This document shows positions 23,579-33,573 of a stretch of DNA of 64,000 nt, piece by piece. A program made the position numbers and the translations under genes. The number at the start of each line of letters is the position of its first letter. Positions within the stretch are counted from its first letter, which is position 1. The notes beneath the pieces are model-generated. The model was not told the DNA's origin, searched no databases, and saw only the letters and a list, made by a program, of their open reading frames with translations. Source of the DNA: Lineus longissimus (Eukaryota; Nemertea; Pilidiophora; Heteronemertea; Lineidae); the NCBI RefSeq assembly GCF_910592395.1, contig NC_088314.1, positions 3,226,001-3,290,000 on the forward strand. Reading direction: 5' to 3'.

Positions 23579-24091
23579 GAAAAGAACTTTAACCAAAATT
23601 GTGGTCTCTCCGATCTTAAAAAGGGGGCTGATGAGCAAGGCAAATGCAAGTTTAGTCTCGTGTTCGTGAAACGATCCAGCGTTAGTTGAATATGTAATTA
23701 TTGATTCCAAGTCCCCTACAATTGGTTCGAGTCCCGAGGGCTGATGAGAGTACCCCTACAGTTGATATCATTGTCACTAGGTTGTTTACACTGGAAATTA
23801 GGTGTTATTTTCAATCTCGCCCCTTCAGAAATTAGCTGATCGCAACTGATCGCAATTGGATGGAAACTATTGATAATCGCGATCGTGGTGCTTGTCTCGA
23901 AATTGATCGCGGCAGTTATCTTCCGCGGAGGCATGTCACAGTGATATCGCCCGGGTTATTTACAGCAAATCAACCATGATAGTGATTTAGAGTAGTTAAA
24001 TTAACCCTTTGGTTGCTGTGGATGAGTTTGGCTGTCGTGTAATTGACAAGATAAATTTGGCGTCCACCTCTTTTTAGACCTGATTATGGCT
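23579..24091. other. Non-coding; contains a small CG-rich GATCGC cluster
   Basis: At 23838-23910 GATCGC occurs three times (23838, 23848, 23905), and TCGCGATCG lies between them at 23877-23885. Two of the copies form a 10-bp tandem (GATCGCAACT, GATCGCAATT). A tRNA-like GGTTCGAGTCCC near 23723 has no accompanying tRNA fold. No open frame exceeds 72 codons. Confidence 0.4.
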
Positions 24092-24113
24092 GGGGGGGGG
24101 GGGGGGGGGGGGG
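24092..24113 (+). repeat. Homopolymer run of 22 G
   Basis: Twenty-two consecutive G residues, flanked by ATGGCT on the left and TCAGCTC on the right. Such runs can form G-quadruplexes, are prone to length change in replication and are often mis-sized in sequencing assemblies, so the exact length should be treated with caution. Confidence 0.95.
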
Positions 24114-24350
24114 TCAGCTCACATTAAGTATCATGCTCGGGTCACAGGTATGCAGGGTTCTTCCAGAGGTAAGTTCCCAGAGATAGGTCAGAGATGGGAC
24201 TTGCAGAATCCCATTCAATTTTACAAAATATACTTGTGCCTATGGGCAAATGTGACACTAACTATTAATAAGGGTCACACTCTACTCTAAATGCAGATGG
24301 AGAAATACTGTGTCTGTGTTTGAACGAAGACTCTTCAGATCAATGAAGGG

Positions 24351-24517
24351 AAAGTGGCCCTAATGGTCTAGATGCATGTTATCCATCATTTGTTTTAGGT
24401 ATGTATGCATGCATGAACTGCCTTTTATGAAGGCAGATGAAAAAATACCCTGTCAAGCCAGAGAAAGACGACCCTTTTAAATTCTTTCAGGCAAAGTGGC
24501 CCTAATGGGTCTAGGTG
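24351..24517 (+). repeat. Diverged direct repeat, period 142 bp
   Basis: AAAGTGGCCCTAATGG followed by TCTAGATG at 24351-24374 recurs as the same 16-mer plus GTCTAGGTG at 24493-24517. Weak similarity also precedes each copy (GAGAAA with A/G-rich sequence). A GTGGCCCTTATTAGG-like block recurs in the 60.4-kb duplication, which may hint at a shared repeat family. Confidence 0.5.
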
Positions 24518-25956
24518 TTCCTGACACCCTTTCTCATCTGTCAAGCTGACAAAAAGAGGAAATATTGCACACAGCACCGACACGGCTAATGACTAGTCAT
24601 TTATTAAAATCCGTCTCTGGCACTTAAACCAATTCAATTCAACGGAAATCATCCCAAGGTCTCGGTGATTTTCACCAACTTCAGGATATCATCGACAAAG
24701 GACGAACAGTCTTTGACATTGGTATTCGACGACCTTGGATGGCTCCATAAATGACCTCATTGATTCATTGCCTTAAAAGTCTTTGTGTCAATCCGAGATA
24801 TCAATTAATATCTGCTAAGGACAGAACAGGTTAATTAAGAAATCAATTAGTATTATTTGTATATTGACAGATCAGCAGAAAGGGAGATTTGCAGCCATAA
24901 TTTTCGACACACCCAGGAATTGCCTAACAACAATCCTGATGAGTTTATCTCTTGCACACAATCAAAACTTCGTCTTTACAGAAGTCAAATTTAAATAATG
25001 TGCCGTATTCTTAATTCATCATGCAGTTCCAATTTGATATCTAGAGTAAACAGAAACTGTCAGTGGGAGAAACTTTCAGCAGCTGTTATATTTGCATAAT
25101 CCGTCTTAGAGGGAAGTGAATTAAGAAATGGAACTGATGACCAGAAATCTTAAGATGAATTTGACTTTCGCTTTGACAGTTGACATTGTATGAATGATGG
25201 TGATATTTCCAATCAGACATTTTGAGATCTAATGTCAACACATGACGGATGACATCTTGGCTAGATTGTGTGGGAACTATAATTGTCAAATAGAGTTTAG
25301 AACATCCGTCTCTTCCTTCCCTTTCCTGTACTCAGTTCATACAAGCTAACTATAGATACTGACATGATTGACATTGACTCCGTTAGTCTAGACTGAGAGG
25401 TGGATGAGCTGTACCCAGTCATGGTCCTGTTCTGCTGAACGACTTAGGCCTCCTCGATTATAATTCATCAGTTCATTGTAGTTAGTATATAATTCTTCTA
25501 CAGGGATTTCAAGGATAGATTTTCGGGTTTATTTCCGGTGAGTGCCATTTATGGTTCGGTGTAAATGCCACATGAGTGGCTGGACATCAAGCCACCTGAG
25601 AGCACCTGGCTGCCATGAAGGACCCTCTCCAGTTCCACTTCATGGGCCAGGATATCCTTGTCAATCTGTTGACCAAACCATAGACTACTAGACCATCTGT
25701 CTGGCATTTTCAACTCGAAGGTCAGTTGAATCCAAACACAAGTACAAAATATACTTCAATCAAGTTGTTGTTACCTCGTCTGTGGAAGCCGCTGCAGCAT
25801 CACCCCTTGTTTAACAACATCAACAAAAAATGATGGATATTATAAAAGTGCTGTCTGGACCAGTGGAACCAAAATAGTTTTAAATATAGGCTGGCCACAC
25901 ATGATTTATCTGAATATGTATATGACAAAATATTTTATGTGCCCTATTTGCCTTGT
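24518..25956. other. Non-coding stretch, nothing recognised
   Basis: No frame exceeds 67 codons. AT-rich blocks with several AATTAA/TTAATT motifs lie around 24800-24870. They could be homeodomain-type binding sites but are also expected in AT-rich DNA. Confidence 0.4.
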
Positions 25957-26319
25957 ATGATTCTCGTGATAATTGCATCATTATTTGCTATTGTTAAACA
26001 TGTTAAACTGTCAATCATCACGTTCTGTACTGAAAGCCTCAAACCCAATTGTTTCCTTAATAACATAATTAGAAACAAATCAAAAATCAGTGTGAGTACT
26101 TATGAGTTGTGTATTAATGTACCCCTATATTACAGAGCATTTATCGTTATTGAATGGTGCAAGTTTGGACAGGTTCTTGATATATTTCGGAAAGCACAAT
26201 TGCATACCCAGAGCACATTTCTACGGCATCAGCTTGCCATTATCAACAAGGTTCATGAAACCATGAGAAATCTTTTGTTGAAGCGATCACTGTGGCATTT
26301 TAATTCTAATGACCTGTAA
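25957..26319 (+). CDS. Hypothetical 120-residue ORF with hydrophobic N-terminus
   Basis: An ATG at 25957 opens 120 codons to a TAA at 26317-26319. The first 15 residues are hydrophobic (MILVIIASLFAIV), as in a signal anchor, and the C-terminal third is basic. No family motif is visible. Codon choice is AT-rich like the surroundings, and one frame of this size is expected by chance, so the call is weak. A possible downstream AATTAAA lies near 26340. Confidence 0.12.
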   Translation: MILVIIASLFAIVKHVKLSIITFCTESLKPNCFLNNIIRNKSKISVSTYELCINVPLYYRAFIVIEWCKFGQVLDIFRKAQLHTQSTFLRHQLAIINKVHETMRNLLLKRSLWHFNSNDL

Positions 26320-26335
26320 TTACTAAAAAAGAGTC

Positions 26336-26354
26336 AATTGAATTAAATTCAATT
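26336..26354. repeat. 19-bp AT-rich palindrome
   Basis: AATTGAATT (26336-26344) and AATTCAATT (26346-26354) are exact reverse complements around a single A. Low complexity makes a chance origin plausible. Confidence 0.55.
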
Positions 26355-28029
26355 TAAAAAGTTCAAACTACTTGTTTGCTCTTAAAAGTACAGATCGGAT
26401 GAAACCAAGGTCAGAACCTAACCGCGCTACCAAGGGAGATTCGTTGATTCCACTACCATTCCCAATTAGGAATGACAGTTTAAGAGTTTTATACGGTGAA
26501 AATGTGGTCTCATGAAATCTATCTCGCTTCTGAGACATGTTTCCCCAATTGGGGTGAAAACAATAGCAATGCCCAATTAACCTAAAGAAACGAATTGTAT
26601 GTTTTATATTTGGTATCACAGAGTGTTGTCATGGTATTGTATATTATTGTGGAGAGGTAGCAATTGGCCTCTGTAAAAAAGTGTGCAACCTGTGACCACA
26701 CAACAAAACTCAAAAAAGGAGGGCATGTGCAAATTGGTATGCGTTTCGAGGGATTGTACTTCCTCACTAAGCCATTATTGATTACAGCTAGAGAGCACAG
26801 TGATATACATCAATGTTCCAGATGATGGACAAAGAGGAAGGAAAGTGCATAAGCTAATTAAAAAAAGTTGAAGTCTTCTGAAACTCGTCAGCAGGCTGTT
26901 GTTCTTCATCTGAAGGTCAAGTTTTGTTTCATTCTGCTAAGCCGAGGATGTCCTGCGCACTTGTGTAGAGGTTGTAAGCATAGTGCAACCCACAGCTCAG
27001 GGTGGAGCACAATCTATCAACAGTTTGACTATGACAGGCAAGAGATAGCTTAAAGAGATTTCAGCTGAAAAAATAGATGGTGGGAATAATAGAAAGGCTG
27101 GCCTGGTGTTCCCCACCTGCGAATTTAGTTGGCATGAAATAAAGCCCAGTCTACAGCCGCTACATGGTCTGAAACAACATAATCGTCCCGCCAGGGATAT
27201 CGTTTTTCTTGAAGGTCATCTTGTGGTATTTGAGCAAATTGATTTTTGGATAAGTGACAATGGAGAGAGGATACAAGATTAGATCTGTCACTGCGGTCTG
27301 TAACGAAAGAAGTCAGGTCAGAGGCGGTCATCCTTTTGATTGTTGCTGGTGTCGAGGTGTTCTGAAGTGCTATGATATTTCAGTGAGAAATTCTGCTTGC
27401 GAGAAGTACTGTTTCAGACCAGGTAAAGAAGTGTTGCTTGACAACATCTACAAAAAAGCAGGTATCCCTTCTTCTACAACATTTCATTTGGTTAGATTTG
27501 ACCTGTTGTCTTACTTTGCCCTATCAAAGGATGTCAATCATAGATAATTGCCATAATTGCCACAGGTTCGACTAGTTCTCCTTCTTCCTGCCGAAGGGTC
27601 ACTGCAATTTCAACCCCTCAACAACTACCCCATCCCCATCCCCTCCCTTAAACCCACCAGGGTACTGTAGTTCAATGTGTAAGTGCTGGCCAGCTCCAAC
27701 TGCTTCCCAAATAACCCAATATCAATTAATCGTGGATAGGATTTGGGGACAAAAGGCGATGGTCATTTGCAGGTTTAATATAAGTCTCTCAGATTGCCTT
27801 TCTAGTGCTTTGTTCCCTGATTAGAGGGGTCGGCAGCTCAAGTGACAGTTTGTGATACCCTGGGACTAGCACAGGTGAAAGAGGGCAGCTAGAACAAGGG
27901 AAAGGGACAAAGACGGGGAGTCAGAGGTGTGATGGGGTATGATTAGATTATCAAGCAGATGGCATCGAGTGACCAGTGGAGACTCTTGTTCGGTAACACC
28001 TTTATAAAGGCAGGGAAAGTGGGTCTTTG
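26355..28029. other. Mostly non-coding; pyrimidine-rich segment at 27560-27720
   Basis: A 97-codon frame at 27254-27547 has a Cys-rich middle section but no recognisable domain. From 27560 to 27720 the plus strand is unusually C/T-rich, and from about 27780 to 28000 it is G/A-rich. No repeat or RNA gene was identified. Confidence 0.4.
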
Positions 28030-28218
28030 ATGTTGGGATCATCCAGCTCCAGGGCAGGACGAGAGACGCTACTGCCCGAAGTTGGGGAGATATTGAATGA
28101 ATTCAATGTCCTGGAAGAAAAAGATGAGGCTTCGATATCTCTGTTACTCTTCTACATGATGTATGTAGGGCGTGTCCATGTCGAATCTGGTCCTAGGGTG
28201 AAGATCGGCAGACAGTGA
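28030..28218 (+). CDS. Short open segment with coding-like composition
   Basis: An ATG at 28030 opens 62 codons ending in TGA. The same frame is open upstream to a TAA just before. The translation is acidic in the middle (EVGEILNEFNVLEEKDEAS) and then hydrophobic, which is more protein-like than most frames here. No domain, splice boundary or promoter supports it, and it is short enough to be chance. Confidence 0.14.
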   Translation: MLGSSSSRAGRETLLPEVGEILNEFNVLEEKDEASISLLLFYMMYVGRVHVESGPRVKIGRQ

Positions 28219-28558
28219 AAGGGAATGGGAAGGCTTTGATAATGGGCGACATTGCTGGCAGGCATATTGAAAGGTTGCTCTAGATCAGTGAGTGACTTAA
28301 GGATTTTGTTCGGCATGTCATATATTTGCTGGTAGGCTTCATTGTGTAGGTACTTTCATCAGTATATCATAACAAACTTACTGTGATACCCACTTATGAT
28401 GATGTGGGGTCTCTGTAGATATAGAGACAGACATAATGCTATGACAGTACGTAAACAAATATGCGAAGAGTCATGAAATTTGGTGACAGCCACTGGTATC
28501 ATATTTGTAAATATTGCATTTTCTCCGAATCCTGGCCGCATTGGAAAAAGCTACGAAC
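28219..28558. other. Non-coding stretch, nothing recognised
   Basis: Only short frames and no repeats were seen. It may include the 3' side of the following SINE relic. Confidence 0.4.
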
Positions 28559-28600
28559 GGGGCTTGAACTTTTAACCTATTGTTCGCAGCTAGGCCATTG
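28559..28600 (-). mobile_element. Degenerate tRNA-like SINE head, minus strand
   Basis: On the minus strand TGGCCTAGCTG (28587-28597) resembles a polymerase III A box, and GGTTAAAAGTTCAAGCCCC (28559-28577) resembles a B box. The spacing from A to B box is about 28 bases rather than the usual mid-40s, implying an internal deletion, so this cannot be a working tRNA. A SINE relic is the most economical reading. No body or tail could be delimited. Confidence 0.4.
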
Positions 28601-28639
28601 GGATCGCTACCTGTATTAGTCTGTAAATTTTACGTTTCG

Positions 28640-29188
28640 GAGAATAGGCGTTAAAACTTAAAAATTAGCATCAGCTTATTTTTTTGTTTTGTCGATTTGC
28701 GGATATGCAAATAAGGGTTCACAAAATAATCTGCTGATATCCAGTTGATGTTGATCTCCAATTGCACGCCAGGGATGGACTGCTAATCTCAATCAACACC
28801 CAACAAAGAGATCGAAGTGACCATAAAGTAAAGCTTAATAATTACAGAGGTGCAAATTATATCATTTATACATTTGTTCAGACATTAAGGGTACCAGGGT
28901 GGGGCAGGATATGAGGGTCCCATTAGGACCCATCGGGAGTTGTTCCTCAGATTAATCTTGTTAACTATCAGGGCTATTAGGGGTTAGGACAATAGCCTTG
29001 TTTGAGACAGATGTTAGGGAAAGGGTCCAAGTACTGATGCTTATGACACCTATGGGAAGGAACTCCCAAGGGGGTGATCTGGTAGGAAAGTTTGCACAAA
29101 TAGGGATTAAAGCAGGTCTGGAGTTTACTGGAAATTTCTCTTTGAGTTCGGGATAGGGGCATAGTATTTGGTCTTCCACATGTAACTC
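28640..29188. other. Non-coding stretch, nothing recognised
   Basis: Two overlapping minus frames of 72-80 codons exist at 28961-29219 but run into the C-rich tract and show no motif. Confidence 0.4.
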
Positions 29189-29203
29189 CCCCCCCCCCCC
29201 CCC
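29189..29203 (+). repeat. Homopolymer run of 15 C
   Basis: Fifteen consecutive C residues, preceded by TAACT and followed by ATATACA. Together with the G runs at 24092, 34052 and 63239 it shows that mononucleotide G/C tracts are a recurring feature of this DNA. Confidence 0.95.
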
Positions 29204-30522
29204 ATATACACCCTAACACAATCAGGTTGTAAACAACACCTATTTCTATCTAACATGTACCCACATATAAACAAATCACTTTCAGCTTAACTCAACCTGA
29301 TTCTGTATTGAAAGATGGCAACAGATTTCAGCCTGTGGGGTAGAAATGTGATATATTGACAAAATTCATCAGGTGTCAAGATTAAAAAGTGAAAAATCTG
29401 ATATCATGAGAAGTTACACTGACTGAATTCTGGTCTCACACCTTTACACCAAGCTTGGCTGGAGATAGCTTTACCATAACTTCTCCTTTCCTTGGTATCA
29501 TGTCAGGCATATACACCTTCACAACATACCAAGTTGGAATGTTTCGGGATCGTATGAAGGTTGAAATAAAACATGGTCATTGCCTCATTCTTGGTTGCAG
29601 TTGAAGGCAGTGTGTAAGACAATGCTGTTTCCTTCAAGGAGACTTCTGTCTCCGCCAACTTTAGCTTTGCAAACATTTCACATTTTACAGTACTTGAAGA
29701 ACTTGGAGAGGAACTTGTCTCGACTTCTGCCTGTTTTAGATTTGAGGGATCCTGAACCTACCTATCTTGACTTTCGAGATTCCCTAGACTTTAGGGTCAA
29801 CATCTTTATCTCTCTGGTCTGCATCTTTCAACCTAGGTTTGACTTTTCAGAATAAGTGGTCATTATCAGTTATCTCCTTAATTATCAACTCCAGCACGAA
29901 TATAAATATATCTTCAATATAGATAGGATGCTACAGGTGTTTGACTTTCCTAACAGATATCGACTGAACAAGCAGGTTGTGTTAAAACTTGCATGCTGAG
30001 AAATTTTAGAATCTTATCACAACTAAGACTGGTATGCTGCTGAGTTAAAAGAAAAAAAAAATCAAGTGGTGATCATATAAAGCGCCTGACAAAATAACTG
30101 ACATCAACAATTTAGGGTCAGGACACTCACTTTAAATTCCTTGAAATAAGATCTAAACTCATAATGATAGAGTGCAGTGTAGCGTAAAAGCAAAAAGCAC
30201 AGCGACAAAAAACTTATGAATTATGTCAATCTTCTTCAAGGACCTCGGCAATGGTAAACAGTCTATTGACTTGCTATTGAAGAAACTCTTAAAAACTAAT
30301 CCCAGCTATCCCGTTACAAAAATATGAGGTCAAGATGTACTCAAGAGACAGAGAAATAAGAAATATTAAAACCGATGAAGATGGAAGGAAAAAATACCAG
30401 TAATGAAAAGTTGTCTAAAAATTACACTGGGCTGTTATTTGCCCTGTGGCACTGTCCCAGATGATCTTCTGAATTTCTCTCCTTTCTTTCGTATGAATTA
30501 ATGCCAAAAACTAAACTGAAAA
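29204..30522. other. Non-coding stretch, nothing recognised
   Basis: The longest frame is 91 codons at 29580-29855 from a non-ATG start. Its translation is Leu/Phe-rich with no motif. An A-rich run lies near 30050-30060. Confidence 0.4.
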
Positions 30523-30831
30523 TCACAAGTTTTTTTCAGTTTCAGTGTGACCTGTTACAATTATCTGATGTAAAATGCTACCAGCATCTCGAAAAATATA
30601 TTCAAATCTCTTTGTTAAGTGGCTCAAATTTTCTATGTCACCATCAAGCTTCAGGCAAAGTCTGATATGTTCCATTAATACGTTGCCTCTCTTCCTCATC
30701 CGCCCATTCTTAGCTATAAATGAACCAGATATAATTTCATCAGTTTCTTTATGATATTCGTTCAAGGCCTCGGGCAATTCACTTTTGAAGTGAATGACTC
30801 GCATCAAAATCGCATCAAAAAGACATATCAT
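30523..30831 (-). CDS. Hypothetical 102-residue ORF, charged and helical-looking
   Basis: On the minus strand an ATG (30831-30829) opens 102 codons to TGA. The frame is open a further 17 codons upstream. After a hydrophobic start (MICLFDAILM) the peptide is rich in Glu, Lys, Arg, Ile and Leu in a pattern suggesting amphipathic helices. This is clearly more protein-like than typical chance frames here, but I recognise no family and see no convincing acceptor or polyadenylation signal. It lies 430 bp downstream of the minus-strand exon candidate at 31266-31403, so both could belong to one gene, though phases could not be joined. Confidence 0.22.
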   Translation of the reverse strand: MICLFDAILMRVIHFKSELPEALNEYHKETDEIISGSFIAKNGRMRKRGNVLMEHIRLCLKLDGDIENLSHLTKRFEYIFRDAGSILHQIIVTGHTETEKNL

Positions 30832-31265
30832 TATAAAACAGAAAAAATTCAAATCTAGGTCTCTTTTGCAACCTGATCACATCTAATTCGGACGTTTCGT
30901 TGTCAAAGTCAGAATTTTCTCATTCCAGTTTGAATCGGACAAAGCAGTGAGGTTCCGTAAATGGGCGTCTTTGGGGTGTTCTGACACAAAAATGATCATA
31001 AAGGTTATTGTTCATATCTGAGGTATCATTATGAACATATTGAAATGTACTTTTATTATTTAGGTGGCATTACCAACTATTTTGAAGAGAATATGGTTGT
31101 TTGGTCTCCCACTACCTTGGACTTAAAGAAGGGATGTCGCCAGATTATGAAATCTAACATTACTCTATCAGGCAGTTACTGGGTCATTATTTTGAAACTT
31201 TCCATCTTTATTAGCATGTAGTTTTAGTGAATGGATGTTCCTCCTCTGGCCTTTTCAGTACTCAC

Positions 31266-31403
31266 GTTACTGAATCCAAAGTACTTGATGCCTTGCACTT
31301 GCACTGATTGTCCTGTAACGGACCTATTACTAGTAATTAGACCTTCCAAATCAAATACCGGGAAATCGTAGTACACTTTGATTGTCTTCTCAGGCAGTGC
31401 AAC
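31266..31403 (-). CDS. Candidate internal exon, 46 codons, gene unknown
   Basis: Read on the minus strand, an acceptor CAG ends just before 31403. Forty-six open codons follow (138 bases, phase 0 at both ends) and end at AAC, followed by the donor GTGAGT (31265-31260). The translation, from VALPEKTIKVYYDFP to GIKYFGFSN, has balanced polar, aromatic and hydrophobic residues. Evidence is limited to splice-like borders plus composition; the polypyrimidine tract before the acceptor is weak. A degenerate second copy of its central block lies just upstream (31480-31550). I do not recognise the protein. If real, the neighbouring exons would lie at higher coordinates (5') and lower coordinates (3'). 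Confidence 0.3.
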
Positions 31404-31479
31404 CTGTAGCCACATTAAAGCACATCTTATCATCACCAGAGCGATGTTAAAGTACAAAGGGATCCTTGATGGCTCCACG

Positions 31480-31550
31480 AACGCTGATTGTCCTGTAACC
31501 TAATAATTACTCTTTAATGTCTTAACCTGTTTGTAGCGGAAAATCAAGAT
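31480..31550 (-). pseudogene. Degenerate partial duplicate of the 31266-31403 segment
   Basis: On the minus strand TTACAGGACAATCAG (ending at 31485) is exactly shared with the candidate exon. It is preceded by TAATTA and AGGT blocks and, further up, GATTTTCCG against GATTTCCCG in the exon. After it CATCAAG is shared. Deletions between the blocks break the frame relative to the exon. The period is about 181 bp. This could be a decayed tandem exon copy, or simply another local DNA duplication. Confidence 0.35.
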
Positions 31551-31726
31551 CCTTCTGGAGGCATGATCAAAGCATAACTTGCCGTCAATTCATCAGATCC
31601 CGGACTTGGTGTATATCACAGGTTTTTGTGGCTCCATGTCAGCTGTGATAAAGTCCTTTTGCTTGGCATTCGCTTCGTATAATTAGGCCTACGTATCAAT
31701 ACAATGATAATCTTGATTCTTGGTAG

Positions 31727-31734
31727 TATATATA
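31727..31734 (+). promoter_or_regulatory. TATA-like box
   Basis: TATATATA followed by CTTTAAAG lies about 30 bases before a stretch (31757-31766) that could hold a start site, and about 85 bases before an ATG placed directly on a splice donor. This arrangement fits a core promoter. In AT-rich DNA, TATATATA alone is weak evidence. Confidence 0.2.
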
Positions 31735-31757
31735 CTTTAAAGTTTCATTGGAAACGT

Positions 31758-31818
31758 TACTATTGTGCACGGCAGTTGTGATCTAAAGGTTCATTCGAGG
31801 CAAAGACAGGATATCATG
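31758..31818 (+). other. Candidate first exon: leader plus ATG at a donor
   Basis: The leader runs from near 31758 to an ATG at 31816-31818, which is followed immediately by GTAAGTTTTTC, a near-consensus donor followed by T-rich sequence. First coding exons consisting only of the ATG are known in animals. No second exon could be identified downstream: the frames at 32211-32459 and 32636-32881 lack convincing acceptors and motifs. The minus-strand exon candidate lies only 350 bp away in the opposite direction. Confidence 0.2.
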
Positions 31819-32603
31819 GTAAGTTTTTCTTCAATTGTTTTATTGTCTTTATTCAATGATTAGACCCTTTTGATAAAAAATAGGTCTGGGATTAGGCCCT
31901 CCAGAATAATCATCTTGAGTCCAAGTGATATCAACTCGCTGGTTGTGGTGGGCCTAAATCAGTAACATATGCCCACAGCAGGCATCTTCAGTTTGAACAA
32001 CATTTTCTGATGAAGGAAACAGACCCTCAGGCCTTCCTTTACTCATGCTTTCCCCTCATCAATTCTCTCGACAAAGAGTCCATGGAGAGATAGGATCCCT
32101 GTAATCCATTTGGGGTTACAACTTTTACCAACCATCCCATCAGTTGTACCCCCTAGCATAGCGAGGTCCAAGGATACGTGAGTTAGACCCCCTGTTCTGC
32201 ACCAGTATTTGTGGTCGCATCTTCGCGCTATCCTCCCATCTGTTCAATTGCCCTTAAGCGTCGATTTCAATTTTCAAATAACAGGACCCTGAAAAGCAAA
32301 ACATCCAGATCTTGTTTCATCACTGACAAATGTACTACTGTAGACATGACGTGTATCATCATGCGTGTATGTATGAAGTCGCGAAATGAGCTCCTTTTGG
32401 AATGGATATTGTCATATATCCCCTGGGCTACCTCCCAGCACTGCACAGTCTATAATTGAACCAAACCCTGGGTTTTTTCCATTGTTAATGCCGGCTACTC
32501 TAGTGTCATACTCAACTAATCAAAAAGTGAGGTGATAAAAAACAGCGCAGCAAGACATGATGGAAGAGATCCCTATTTACTCATTTATGCCTCAAACTGA
32601 TCG
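31819..32603. other. Non-coding or intronic stretch, nothing recognised
   Basis: No protein motif. An 82-codon frame at 32211-32459 starts without ATG and looks random. Confidence 0.4.
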
Positions 32604-32629
32604 CTCGCCCATGAAATTGTCTGGGCGAG
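32604..32629. repeat. GC-rich hairpin followed by a T run
   Basis: CTCGCCCA (32604-32611) pairs exactly with TGGGCGAG (32622-32629) around a 10-nt loop and is followed by TTTTTATT. It has the shape of a bacterial intrinsic terminator, but the context is eukaryotic. A polymerase III stop or a chance hairpin are alternatives. Confidence 0.6.
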
Positions 32630-33171
32630 TTTTTATTGGATCATGCCCGGATAGTGGGTAAAGTGTCCGTAATCGGCCTTAGGGAATGTCCCTACATCTC
32701 ACCACTGCATCTTTGGCCTTCGGGGACAGGCCTTCCTCCTACCCATCTGCCGGGGACCCGAGATCAAAGTCGCCGAGCATCAGAGCTACTTAATCCTGAA
32801 GTTGACTCCAAGGCTTGTACGGGGTCTGGTACTCCCTGGGAACTTCAACAAGCATGCTTCACAGCAGTCCTGTGGCAGTAGGCTGCGGGGTCTGTGCTTT
32901 CCATTACAACCCCACGTCCGTCTTATATCGAACAATACCTTCATGTCGCGCTTGGGTTTTTGTCTCCAAATAACCAGAATTCATCAAGTTCCGATTAAAA
33001 AACCTCAGGAAGCTTGCACAGCACGATCTTTGCCTTTGAAGTGTCCGTATATTTGATATCATTTGGTGAGGAATTATTTGGAACAATCCGTAATAATAAC
33101 AAAACGGTGGCTGGGAAAGGATATCACATGATTTTTTTTTCAACATGAAATATTTTTTCAAGAAATATATA
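32630..33171. other. GC-richer stretch without recognised gene
   Basis: From 32650 to 32900 the sequence is noticeably GC-richer, with two overlapping plus-strand frames (81 and 84 codons). Their overlap and Pro/Leu/Ser-rich translations suggest low stop density rather than coding. From 33040 onward it becomes AT-rich up to the inverted-repeat element. Confidence 0.35.
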
Positions 33172-33294
33172 TCGATCGATGGACTTATTATCTCGATTGC
33201 TCGAGATAAATATATCTCGATCGCTCGAGATAAATAACTCGATCACCCGAGAGAACATCTCGATGGCTCGAGTTATTTATCTCGAGTGATCGAT

Positions 33295-33404
33295 CGTGGT
33301 TGGATGTGAGGTGATAGGGGGCATCCTGGACTAACATCCCATACCAGTCGCTACAATAAAGAACTCGAATTTTTAGTTCCAGCCTCACCCGAAATCCACT
33401 CCAT
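33295..33404 (+). repeat. Internal direct-repeat unit, copy 1
   Basis: The unit begins CGTGGTTGG and includes GTGATAGGGGGCATCCTGG and CCAGTCGCTACAATAAA, ending GAAATCCACTCCAT. Compared with copy 2 it differs by a two-base change at GGATGTGAGG versus GGAGTGAGG and a few substitutions. It abuts the left inverted repeat directly. Confidence 0.9.
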
Positions 33405-33464
33405 TTCCCATCTTTGTTGGTTTTAAAAATGACAATTGCGGGAAAAAACGGGATCTAAGGGGGA

Positions 33465-33573
33465 CGTGGTTGGAGTGAGGTGATAGGGGGCATCCTGGAC
33501 TAACATACCATACCAGTCGCTACAATAAACAACTCGAATTGTTAGTTCCAGCCTCACCCGAAATCCACCCCAT
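33465..33573 (+). repeat. Internal direct-repeat unit, copy 2
   Basis: It carries the same blocks as copy 1 and ends directly at the first CGAGATATCTCGAG of the right inverted repeat. Copy 1 touches the left repeat and copy 2 the right one, so the element looks like a head-to-tail dimer that has lost the inner inverted repeats, or like one unit duplicated together with the 60-bp spacer. Confidence 0.9.

Noticed and set aside
23722-23735. tRNA T-loop-like GGTTCGAGTCCC
   Set aside because: No A box, acceptor stem or anticodon arm can be drawn with it at tRNA spacing.
24800-24870. Cluster of TTAATT/AATTAA words as a homeodomain enhancer
   Set aside because: Such words are common in AT-rich DNA, and nothing else supports a regulatory role.
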